Origin: Asterochloris sp. CNOR1
Lineage: Eukaryota > Chlorophyta > Trebouxiophyceae > Trebouxiales > Trebouxiaceae
Length of the DNA: 64,000 bases
Reading direction: 5' to 3'
NCBI GenBank assembly: GCA_963969365.1
Contig: OZ017752.1
Location: 1,488,001 to 1,552,000, forward strand
Position 1 is the first letter of the stretch. Each line of letters begins with the position of its first letter. Shown here piece by piece: positions 53,724 to 64,000 of the stretch. The translations under genes were made by a program, and so were the position numbers. Below the pieces are notes generated by a model. That model worked only from the letters and a program-made list of their open reading frames with translations. It was not told the origin of the DNA and searched no databases.

Positions 53724-56700
53724 ATGTCAGCACCCCAAAGTCAGGGACTACTGCTGCCCGTCCAGGTGGCAATCCTGCTGGGAGGTGTTGCTGTTGGGGG
53801 AGGGAAGCATTTGCGGGCACAGATAGCGGCAGCTCAGAAGGAGCAACTCCGACTGTGCACGCAGACCCAGGAGAAGGGGCGCAAGGGGGCCCGCAAGCCC
53901 AAGGTTGCAGTGGACAAGGTCTTTGCGAAGCGCCTGCAGCGAATCCTGGCCATGTGAGTATGGCTTGCAGCCTCAAGAGCTGCCCCTCTTTCTTCGTGCT
54001 GGCTGTCCCGCCAACACAGACTGCCACTTCAGACGGCCTCTGTAATAGAAGGAGATGCCACCTTGCAATGTCTGAGCACTCAGCTGCAGCATACTCACTT
54101 CAAGCTGGCCTTCTTTGAGCGGCACATCCAGCACAACCTGCACTGCATCCTGGCCTGGTGCGTGGCCTTCGAAGTCTTCAAACTTTACAGCTGAAGAGGG
54201 TGTGCAAGCTCAGCTGGCAACTGACAACACATCTTGAACGCATCAAGCGCCCTGGCTCACGCTGTTCGGCTGAACTCTGCCTGTTGAACGGTCGCACATG
54301 GAGGCTGCCTCTGCCAGGGGCAGCAAATTCTCACTTTCGGCGGCGTAGCCTGCCTGAAGGGGAGGCGCTCCACTGCATGAATGGACGTGTGCGACATGTG
54401 CTGAAGCTGCCTATAGGACATGTGTCTTGCAGGTCTGGCCCTCAGCCTTCCGGAGCGGCCATGTGTTGCACTGCACAGCCTGACATGCAGCGTGTGTTTT
54501 GCTGCCTGCAGCATTGCTGCAGAGCTACTCTCCCCCAAGACTGCCCTTACATTGGAGGCAACGTACGTTGCTTGAACCGTGCACGCAACACATCTCACGC
54601 TGCTCGCAGCTGTGCATGCATCTGGGCCTCCCATGACCTTATCAGGAGAGACAGCCTGACCTGAGGATGTCTCTGACACTGTCCCTGGGCTCCTCTCATG
54701 AGAGGTCGTCCTGTGGCCTTCAAAGGCGTCACCATGCCTCGTTACTGGCAGGAACTTCTTCTGCACAACCTGACAAGCAAGTGCCCTGCTGCTTGCAGCT
54801 GCGTGCCCGGGCTCCTCTCACGTGAGGCTGGCCTCATAGCCATCCAGGGCGTCCTGCTGGTGTCCAGAACCTGGCTGACAGACCACATCTCCAAGATTGA
54901 GGCTCGGGCCGGCCGGCACCTCATTGCTCAGGTACAGGGGATGCTTGCACACATTCCAAGTACATCACCTGGTACATTTCTGCATGTCGGTCACTTAGCT
55001 GGGCTGATAGCAGCATTGATTTGGCAAGGCAACATCTGACGACTGCTGTAAGTCCCTGTCAACTTTGTGCACTTTTGTATTGCTCCAGCCGGTGGCCTGC
55101 TGCAGGCTTGCGGCGGTACCTCAGAGTGTCAGCTATGCATCTGCAGAACCATCAGAGCCCTTCATGCGCTAACCTGCTCCCATCCCCTGCTCATTTGTCC
55201 CTTTCTGCAGCTCCGGCAGGGCTGCTGAGACCTGCGCAGCTGAGTCCATCCTGCCCCTGCAGAACTTCGAGCGCTTTGCGCGTGGCTTGGCAGCCTTTGC
55301 AGGCGTGGCCATTCCAGCAGCCGTGGTGAATAGCGGCCTTAAGTACATGCAGAAGAGGATACAAATTGCCTTCCAGCGGCGGCTCACCCACCACTTGCAT
55401 GAGCAGTACTGCACCAACAGGTGCACTATGGGCACACTGGGGTGCACCTCGACTTTGTAGCATGTGGAGATACAAGCTGCATGATGCTCCATATGCCTGA
55501 GCTCCTCTGCGTTCACACCGGTGCAGCACAACATCCCCCTGCCACGCATCACATCAGCCCTGTCGCATCGTGTGAGGCATGATACAGAAGCAGGGCGGGG
55601 CAGCTGCACCTTGTTGCTCACAACTCCCTGTATTGCTGCCAGTCATGAGTCTGCTGGGCTCATGATTATGCACTGCTCATACAGGGCTTACTACGCAGCC
55701 AGCACCCTGGGAGGGCTGACCAATGCAGACCAGAGGTGCGGGATCCACCCTGTTTCTGGGAGGCTTTGTCGCCTGCATGCAGAAGTCTCAGGTGCCCCTG
55801 CTCCTGCCTCAGGGATGTACTGTATGTGTGCACAGACAGAAAGACTGCCTCCCTTCCCTGCCTAAGAGCCGCAATGCATGCATAGAGGCTCAAGCTGCCC
55901 CTGCCCCTGCCTCACACACCCCTTGCAACCGGCCCTGTGCTGCCCTGCCCATGCTTCCACAGGATCACAGAGGATGTGGAGAAGTTCAGCTTTGCCATCA
56001 GCGAGCTGTACAGCTACACCTTTAAGGTGAACAGGTATATGGTCTTGGTGACAGAGCTCATGCTGCTTTCCAATTAGTAGAGTTGGAGCTCCCTCTCCAG
56101 GTTGTCGCTGCATCTGTTAAAAGTTGTCTTGCAGCTGTCAACACATCCCTTCTAGACTCTGCAGCACCCACAGTGCCATCTCCACCCAGCATAATCAAGC
56201 CACTGCAGGGTCTCTGCTGCAACCACACTTCTGTTCACTGGTCGGCCACGAACTCATGCTGCCACTCCACTGCCACCTCCCTGCCCGCTCTCAGAGTTTG
56301 GGGTCTGGACCAGCAGTCCCAGGAACAAGCTGTGCAGGCAACAATGCAGTCGCCAGCAGACTTGCCTCGCTGTGTGCAGCCCCTGTTGGATGTGATTCTC
56401 TTCACGCGCAGCCTGGCTGCTGTCATGGGCTACCGCGGGCAGATGGGACTGTACTCATACTACCTGTTGGCGGCACTGGTGCTGCGGCGGCTGAGCCCAC
56501 CCCTGGCCCTCATGACTGCCCAGGAGGCAGGGCTGTCAGGCAACTTCCGCCAGGCGCACCAGGTGGGCCGTGTGGCTCACAGGCTTTCGGAAGGGCCATT
56601 GTCATGTGGGAGACGAGTCGTTCCTTGTGTATGATTGCAACATTGTGAAAGGTCCTTGGTCAGGGGCTGTCTGCTGCCTCGCATCTTTACTCTGCTGTAC

Positions 56701-59700
56701 TGTGGCCAGCCTGGTCCTTAAGGCACTGCAAGCACCGCATATGCACACAGGGTGACTAGCTGGAGTTGCTTTACCTGGGGCGTGGCATATGGTTGGGCCT
56801 GCCAAAACTGGTCCCAGCTGCCTCTGTGCAATGTGCACTGCAGAGGCTGGTCAGGCATGCCAAGACAGGATGCTTCTGCACTTCAAGCGGTGGAAGGCAC
56901 TGCATGGTCTGCCTGCCCAGAAGGCGTGTCATCCCTGCGCTGCAGAGGCTGGTCTGCCCCGCTGAGGAGGATCTCTGTGCATTTGCTGTGCAGATGGAAT
57001 TACAGATCTTGCTGTCCACCAAGTCTAGAGTTTCAGTCATTTTGTTGGGATTGTGCCGCAGAGGCTGGTGAGCCACGCAGAGGAGGTGGCCTACAACGAC
57101 CCCCCTTCGGGGGCTGCAGAGCAGCTTATTCTCAACTCCCACCTCTACCGTCTGCTGCGCCACAACAAGCTGTCGGCCTTCCAGCGATTTGTGCAGCAGG
57201 TGAGCCTGTGATGAGAGTGCCTGCCTTGTCGCTGCTGGTTGCTGGCACTACAACAGGTGAGCAGGTGCTGAGGGGCCATACCCTGTACTTGCTGGCCTGT
57301 ACTCATGATGGGGCTGTGCAAGAGGTGCATGTTCTGCTCCTGGCTGGCATTGTGGGTAGCAGGTGTTCCTGTGTGGGTAGCAGGTGTTCCTGTGTGGGTA
57401 GCAGGTGTTCCTGTGCTGGTGTCCCCCCTGCATTGCCAGAATTCAGTTCCTCCACAGACCTGACAGAGCTTGCGTGTCTGGCCACAGGTGGCAGATGGCT
57501 ACGCCACAAAATGTGAGTGTTCCAGCTGCATGTGCTGCCAGGCTCCTTGCAGAGTTGAGCTCTCGATCTGCTGCTGCATTGCTGCTTTGTGGGAGTGCGT
57601 CAAACACAGCCTCAAACACAGCCTTAAACACAGCCTGCTGGAGCATTGGCTGCTCACCTAAAACTGCCCCTGCTGTAGCGCTTGCTTCTCACTTACAAAT
57701 GCCCCTGTTGCAGACCTGGCATCGGTGGTGGCTCTTTTAGTATATGCTGTCCCCATCTACTTGAAGGACCCGTCCCAGCGGGGTTCACAGGCCGATATAA
57801 CCCAGGTAGGTTGCGCCATGGGGAGCTGCCTGGCGTCTGTCTGGAGGCTGTGGGCTGCCCAGGCCTGCTGTCTTCTGGCATGATTGCGTACCACAATTGC
57901 AGATCTGGGGCAAACACACTGCTCGTGCAAAGGAAACGCTGCGACATCGCGTCATTCACGCATCTGCATAGGCAGATTGCATTCAGGGTGCTGCCTACAC
58001 TGCAGGACTACATCAGATCCATGAGGTTGCTTCAGAACACCTCCAGGTGAGGAGTTTGCATGGCAATATGCTGTATCTGCCAAAACTGTAGCTGGGTATT
58101 CAGATCGCTGTGTTGGTAGTGACGCAGTGTGTGCCTGCAGGGGTGTTGGTGACTTGGTGCTGGTGTACAAGCGCGTGACAGGTGAGCACACTGCCAGCTG
58201 TAGGTCAGCAGCGGCGCCTGCTGCGGATGTGCTGGATGAGGCAGACCCCTGACCCAAAGCGCTGGCCTCTGCGCCTGATCTTGCCTGCCTCCTGCTGCCT
58301 GCCTGCTCCAAGCGTGGGTCCAGCATCTGCATCATCAAGCTGCAGGGCTTGTGGGCACCAATGTATGTCTCAACATCTGCTTTGCAATCATTAGCAAGTA
58401 CACTGCTGGCCCTCTGCAAGCTGGCAGGTGCCCCAGCCACATGGCTGAGCTGCTGGTGCGCACTGGAGGCACTACTGTTGTCGGCCCCTCCTCCTGGCCC
58501 TCAATAATACCTGTGCACGCCTAGGAGCGCCTGGCTCAGTGTCTTCATTTTGTGCTTGTCTGGCACAGGTCTGATCCTTTGTGCCTGCTTGCTGCAGGGC
58601 TGGAGACGCGCACCACTTGCGTAGCCAGTGGGGTGCACGATCAATACCCCTTGCCCGCCGACACCCTGTGCCTGCCTGCTACAGGGCTGGCAAGGCACGC
58701 CACCCACATGACTGAGACGCTAGAGCCAAAATGAAGGAGTATTATCATTCCTCTTTATGACGGCCCATTCAGACAGGCCTGCTCACCCCCAGCAGTCGCC
58801 TGGTTGCAGTGGACTGCTTGTTTTACTATTGGTACAGGCATGATCCCTCAGTGGCTGCCTGCTGCAGGTCTGGCAGGGCACACTAGCCGTGTGGCCGAGC
58901 TGCTGGAGCAGGTGCAGAAGCTGAGCGTGGGGGATATCATCGCCACCCACCGCGACCTGTACCTCCGCAATGTGAGCAGCTGCGAGCTGAGTGCAGACGC
59001 CGACATACCTGAGCCTGAGAGGCACGAGGGGGAGGTTGTCAAATTTGACAGGTGGGCAGTCACTAGAGACACAAGCTGTTGCAGGGCTTGACACAAAGCT
59101 GCTGAGCGGGCACCATGCAGACTTGCTCAAGCCTGTGCACCAGGAAGGCAGGTTGTCAACAGGTGGGCACTCAGCCTGGACGACTGTGTGAGTTACATTG
59201 GCATGCAGTGTCTGTTGGGACAGGTGCCTTCATACTACAGTTTGGACGTGTGCACTGCAGTTGGCCTGCCTGCGGTGCAGACTCAATACACTGTGCACTA
59301 TCCTGTCTTTGCTTATATGTTGCCCTGACTTGGACTGTGCAAGTGCAAGAGGCCATCAGGGCATGCTGTGCGTCCAGATCGAGCAGGCTGAGATGCAAAA
59401 GATGTGAACCAAGACTAGAGGATCCAGAGCACGTCATCCATGTGGACAGCTGCATGGCAGGGGCTGGACTGGCCTGACATGGCTGCTGGCCGCTGCATTG
59501 TGGCCCTCAATGTGCAGCTGCATGGCGCAGTGAAGCTGCCTGATGCACTTGTTGGCTGCTACAGGGTGGCGCTGAATGCTCCAGACGGCACACCCCTGGT
59601 TCGCGACCTGACCTTCCAGGTCAACCGTGGGGAGTCTGTGATGATCATGGGGCCCAACGGCAGCGGCAAGAGTTCCCTCTTTCGTGTGCTAGCAGGGCTG

Positions 59701-62328
59701 TGGCCGCTGCTGGTGAGGCGCCCTGTATCGGCTGCTGCTACCTTGCAGTTGCCTCATTTCTTGTGTGCTGGCGAGGCTGTAGCCGCTGCTGTTGAGGCGC
59801 CGTGTGTTAGCTGCTGCTGGCTGGCAGTTGCCTCCTTTCTTGGGTGCTGGCGGGCTGTGGGCGCTGCAGATAGGCAGTTGCAGACTCAACCCATGGCAGT
59901 GCTCCTGTTTACAGACAGATTGCAGCTGTCTATGCCTGAGGGAGACAGACAGCTGTGCAGGTGCTGCATGAGCACACAACTGCATGAGCACACAGCCACA
60001 TGGGGGGCGGAGAGGTCAATGTGCCGATGAGGCAGGTTCGCGATGCATGCGTTGGCGTGGCGCCAATGGCGGCTGCTTGGACGCATGTGAGCACCGCCCA
60101 GGTGCCAGCAGGGCCACAAACCCATCTGCAACTGCAGGGTGGTGAAGTGACGTACCCTGGCCAGGGGCGCATGTTCTACCTGTCGCAGAAGCCCTACCTG
60201 GTGGCGGGGTCACTACGGGACCAGCTACTGTACCCGCAGCCGCCACGGGCAGTGTGGGCGACCACTGGCAAGGCCACCCGTGAAAGGTGGGGCTTCATGC
60301 TGCTGAAGGTATGTGGCGCCTCCTTCGGCATGGTGGCTAAACCCTGCCCCGCTGCATCATCTGGCCTGCTGCCAGACCAGCTGCTGTACCCCCCGCAGTG
60401 TGGGCATCAATTGGCAGGCCACCTGGTTGGGCTTCCCACTGTCGTGCACTGCTATTTGCTTCTGTCCTGATGAGCATGAAGCAGCTAGGTGGTACCGAAA
60501 GCGCTGTCACATCAATTGGTACACACTCAGCCGCCGCAGGCAGTGTGGGCATGCACACACAAAGCGACTCCCCAGAAGTAAGCTTGCCAGGTGCTGCAGA
60601 CAGGCCTGGCAGTGCCAGCTGAGCTGCATGGTGGAGCTGAGCCACCTTGAACCCCAGCAGCTGCTGCACTGTCATGGAGTGCAGCAACACACTCTGAGTG
60701 TCCATGGCATTGCGCTCAACACGCGGCGCTTGCTGGTGCTGTTGCAGCTGCAGTACCTGTGTCGCTGTTGTTGTTGGAGCTGTGTTTGGCTTGACCATGG
60801 TCCGTGCCCTACACCTGTACAGCAAAAGGGGCCAGGATGGAAACTGATCAAATGGAAGACGTGGCTTCGGAAGTGACCCTGCCTCATCTGCATTGGCAGG
60901 CTGCCGTGAAGGTCCACACGGCATGGACAGGCAATCGCTAAAATTAGACGATGTCTCCATGCTGCTGGGTGCTGCTTTGGACCCCCACCCCAGGGGGGAT
61001 AGGCATGGTGGCCAGAACAGACCAGCCCTGCACTGCACTTGGTCCCCTGCCCCAGCAAGTTGGTCAATCTCGGGCCCATGCGCTGCAGGTTTGCGCACCT
61101 GCCTGGCGTTTGGATGAGCCGTGCTGTGATGGAGGAGCGGCTGGAAGAGTGCCTGTCAGCCGTGGAGCTGGACCACCTTCTGGGCAGGTAAGGGCAGGTG
61201 CCGAGCGCTTCATTCCTTGCCAACAGTCCTGCCTGTAAGATCTGGAGCTGCATCACTCTCTGCACCCTTCAAGCAGTTGCGGCTGGCAGTGGTCATGCGT
61301 TCTGCTGGGGCTTCCACAGCTGCCAGCTGGGGAGCTGCAATGCTGGGAGGCGCATTGAGCAGCAGTGTTCAATGTTTAGCCAGCAGTGGTCCTGCTCAGG
61401 AGGGCTTGTGCGGCCTGTGGGGCAGTAGGGTGCTGTCAGCAGTGCGAATTCTTTGTGTAGTGGCACTGCCTGTGGAGGCCATGGTGCTCACATGGGGGCA
61501 GCTACAGCCTGAGGGAGTGCTGCCTGCATCAGTTGGCTAGAGCATGGCCGGTAGACAGGCCAGCAGGACTCCTTCCTGTGCTGCGCAATCACAAGCTGGC
61601 AATTGCGCCAGGTGCCTGCATGCTCCTGCGGGCACTGCATCATGACGTGGCTGGTCTGGCGCCCAGCCTGTGTCGCTGCCTGGTGCAGGGGTAAGGGCTG
61701 GGACCAGGTGCAGAACTGGGAGGACACCCTCTCTGGAGGGGAGAAGCAGCGCCTGGCAATGGCGCGGCTGCTCTTCTTCTGCTCTCCCAACCCAGCGGAA
61801 CCCAACAGGTTCCACTACGCCATCCTGGACGAGTGCACCTCCGCGGTGGGTGCTGGCTTGCCTCTGCAACCAAAGATGGTGGCTGCTCATGTGTGCAGGG
61901 CCAGCATGCTGCATGTGTGCAAGTGGCTTGTGCACCTGAGCTCTGCCCTCTCCTGCAGAAGAATGACTGCACGATGGAGGCTGCATCAAGCTTGAGATGT
62001 TATGCCAAGGACTAGAGGCTCTTGTGCCATGCCAGAGTGCATTCCAGACAAGTTGACCAGAAAGTTGAGGATATGAATACCAGCAGGTTCCCTGCCATAC
62101 TGTCCCCCCAGCAGAACGTCAATGTATCCAGGATCTCATATAGGCTCAGCAACTGCACAAGTGCAGGTTAGCGTCGATGGCGAGGTCAAGCTGATGGAGG
62201 CCTGTGTGCAGCAGGGCATCACTCTGCTGTCCATTGCGCACCGGCCAGCTCTGAAGCGCTTCCATCAGAAAATCATCCACTTCGATGGCAGCCAAACAGG
62301 CAATGGATGGCACATGGAGCAGCTCTAG
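53724..62328 (+). CDS. ABCD: Peroxisomal ABC transporter, subfamily D half-transporter, 17 exons, 673 aa
   Basis: ABCD proteins import very-long-chain fatty acids or their CoA esters into peroxisomes. Exons are 53724-53953, 54799-54931, 55263-55420, 55685-55735, 55963-56026, 56380-56562, 57062-57199, 57488-57512, 57714-57805, 58006-58046, 58141-58181, 58868-59051, 59565-59712, 60138-60253, 61089-61187, 61689-61845 and 62167-62328; phases agree and the sum is 2022 nt. Hydrophobic segments fill residues of about 10-330. The family landmarks [15 protein letters not shown] and ITEDVEKF are present. The nucleotide-binding domain has Walker [10 protein letters not shown] (476-484), [17 protein letters not shown] (582-589), Walker [11 protein letters not shown] and the switch SIAHRP. 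It is half-size, so it must dimerise. An odd 10-residue insert rich in Pro and Asn (599-608) precedes Walker B. Exon 8 is 25 nt. The start is the Met at 53724; 53670 is an in-frame alternative. Confidence 0.94.
54689..54860 (+). repeat. Copy of ABCD exon 2 in the preceding intron
   Basis: The start of exon 2 (about 54805-54860) is matched by 54689-54745 upstream. Both share GGGCTCCTCTCA followed by TGAGAGG or CGTGAGG and then GGCGTC. The intron copy is diverged and lacks the acceptor. Confidence 0.6.
56839..57090 (+). repeat. Three copies of the ABCD exon 7 acceptor edge
   Basis: The acceptor and first codons of exon 7 (GCAG then AGGCTGGTGAGCC at about 57055-57075) recur at about 56840-56865 and 56940-56970, at about 100-bp spacing. 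All three keep GCAGAGGCTGGT; downstream similarity (GAGGAGGTGG against GAGGAGGATC) continues for about 20 bp. The unspliced copies still have intact AG dinucleotides. Confidence 0.8.
57354..57416 (+). repeat. 21-bp tandem repeat, three copies
   Basis: A 21-bp unit, GGGTAGCAGGTGTTCCTGTGT, is repeated three times with little divergence in the intron after ABCD exon 7. Each unit contains CAG followed by GTGTTC, resembling an exon end plus donor. Confidence 0.9.
58415..58930 (+). repeat. Several copies of the ABCD exon 12 acceptor edge
   Basis: The true edge lies at about 58855-58915 (CTGCAG then GTCTGGCAGGGCAC). Related segments occur at about 58415-58465, 58593-58625 and 58680-58725. The 58593 copy also shares about 35 bp of upstream intron (an ACAGG, TGATCC and TGCCTGC order), so the duplicated unit spans the junction. 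Confidence 0.75.
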
Positions 62329-63167
62329 AGGCTCCCAGCGGAGCGCATGCCGGTCCGTCACTCTATCTTGCGTCTGTGTGTGGCACTAGAACTCATGCTG
62401 TGGTTGTATGTGTGTGTGTGATGCACTGACAGTACTGCAATTTGTGTTGAAGCTGTGTTCAACACAGATCAAGGCTTTCAAGCTCAGGTCAATTCAGACA
62501 CTTCTTACATGTCAAACGCCCTCTCCGCCAGACACCTGACGCCATGCCCAGGAGGAGGACAGCTCAGCACCTAACAAGGACAGAGCATTGAATGGATGTG
62601 CAGTTTCTCCAGACCTGGCTCTGCTTGCAGACTGGGACTTTGCGTTGAACAGAGCTTCAACAGAACAGTGCAGTGAAAGTTCAGCAGAACTGAGAGTTGA
62701 CAGACGACCAGACTGACTGAGAGACCTGTCTACGGCTGGGCCGGCATGTTGGGACCCACAGACTTTGTTGGTGTCCATAGCAGCTAGACAGGGTCTGTAG
62801 AGCCTATTCAGAGCTGAGATTGCTGAAGCAAGTAAACCTTGCAGTCCAAATCTCAACATGCAATGTCCTGCAGGATTACCTGCACCTTGCTGACATCAGA
62901 CTTGCTAGCTAGCAAGTGCAGGTCTTCATTTGGCAAAGGCTAGATCCTGATGCTGAAATCGGTGGGTCAAGTCCTTATTTCGAAGACGTGGAGGCTCCTA
63001 AGAGAGCTGCTGTGCTGTGTTCCCTTGCTGGAGGGGCTGCAGCGTCCAGCAGAGCTATCTTGCTGCCCTCACGCATTGCCCAGGGGCCTGAGCCCTGCAT
63101 CAGGGAATGCAAGGATGGGTCGAGGCGGATGCATGAAGCACTCAGGCAGAACCATCCTAGCAGAAGG
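62329..63167. other. Convergent intergenic region
   Basis: About 840 bp between the ABCD stop (+) and the stop of the partial minus-strand gene. It contains a short TG repeat near 62405-62420. No gene is supported. Confidence 0.5.
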
Positions 63168-64000
63168 CTAGTGCTTGAGAATGTGCAGCATCAGCAGCCT
63201 GTCCATCACCAGACGCAAAAGTACCAGACACGCCAGGAACAGCTGGTGGATCTTGCGACATCAGGCTTCATGCTTTGATATACAAATGCCCAGTCAACAG
63301 GGCAGAAGCTCCAGCTCAGCCTAACCCTCTGTTGTGACGCCACGGGAGATGCTGGCACCACAATGGTGCCCACCTGGCCTTGCAGCAGGGCAGCCTGCGA
63401 GCTGGCGCTGCTGCCAGGGTTCCCCCGACCAATGCAGCTGTCATCAAAACTGCCGGGCTTGTAAGCTGATGCCAGCGGGTTGCGCCGCCATTGCAGGTCT
63501 GCCACATCATGGGTCAGGCGGCGCCGAAGGTGGCCGCCTGGCGGAAGACCGTTGCCTGTTGTGGACCCCAGTTCCAGCCCCTGCTGGCCTTGCTGGTGAG
63601 GCTGGCCCTGTACAGCAACTGGTCTGGGGTGGCAGCCTGCTTGGCACCAGGCACTCGGCAGCAAGCCACCAACTGGCAACAACCTGAGCTCAAGCACCCT
63701 GCCGGTCTGGCTGGTGAGACTCCTGACACAATCAGCAGGGCATCAAAGCCTGCACAAGCTGCATGCCAAGAGTGCATGCCAAGAGTGCTGACATATCTTG
63801 CCACTGCAGGGACAAGGCAGCGCCTTCACGCAGCTCACCCTGGAGCCCATGAGATTGAGGCTGTGCATGAAGCGCCCAGCTCTGTCCCCAACATTGCCCA
63901 GCATCTGCCCAGCCGCCGTGCCCAGAGCACCCAGGCTGGGGTGTGGCCTCAGTCGCATGTGCGTGGCTGCCTGCTCTGGTGGCGGTGGCTGTAGCCTAAA
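63168..64000 (-). CDS. Partial gene of unknown function with hydrophobic C-terminal tail
   Basis: The gene runs off the right edge, so its 5' end is missing. Likely exons are 63839-63935, 63567-63607, 63374-63498 and 63168-63251; the last three join in phase, while an exon or alternative boundary between the first two is unresolved. The readable protein includes an AGQMLGNVGDRAGRFMHSL segment, then DLQWRRNPLASAYKPGSFDD, a Ser/Ala-rich stretch, and a final 27 residues beginning IHQLFLACLVLLRLVMDR, which look like a tail-anchor or membrane helix ending close to the C-terminus. I recognise no family. Confidence 0.5.

Overview
The window is nuclear DNA from a green alga (Chlorophyta; lineage inferred, species unknown). 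The signs are GC-rich genes cut into many short exons, introns running from GTGAG-type donors to (C)TGCAG acceptors, a plant-type GATA factor, HAK/KUP and FolD genes of plant type, and a ciliary CC2D2A gene. No bacterial operon, rRNA, tRNA or CRISPR signal was recognised. I built the gene models by hand, requiring GT-AG boundaries, matching intron phase at every junction and agreement with family landmarks. Eight models close into complete reading frames. FolD is complete except for an uncertain start. One gene is cut by the right edge and one locus is unresolved.

Layout, left to right: a HAK/KUP potassium transporter (-, 200-6396); a 499-residue coiled-coil protein (-, 6633-11709); a GATA zinc-finger protein (+, 12640-15613); a divergent protein kinase (+, 16700-23352); a short protein with a DEN motif and two destruction boxes that I propose as a securin (-, 24436-26216); an unresolved locus (+, about 26.4-27.8 kb); bifunctional methylene-THF dehydrogenase/cyclohydrolase FolD (-, 28206 to about 31550); a decayed tandem copy of the FolD 5' end (32195-32610); alanine aminotransferase (+, 32766-38153); a 31-exon CC2D2A gene (-, 38609-53403); a peroxisomal ABCD half-transporter (+, 53724-62328), head-to-head with CC2D2A across 320 bp; and a partial gene with a hydrophobic C-terminal tail (-, 63168 to the edge).

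The genes do not form one pathway. FolD and alanine aminotransferase are core metabolism, ABCD is fatty acid import into peroxisomes, CC2D2A belongs to the ciliary transition zone, and the securin candidate would belong to chromosome segregation.

The most unusual signal is architectural. In at least seven genes, introns hold decayed tandem copies of the neighbouring exon edge, each copy carrying the splice site with flanking exon and intron sequence. Introns here seem to lengthen by repeated duplication of exon-intron junctions. The second main observation is the securin candidate.
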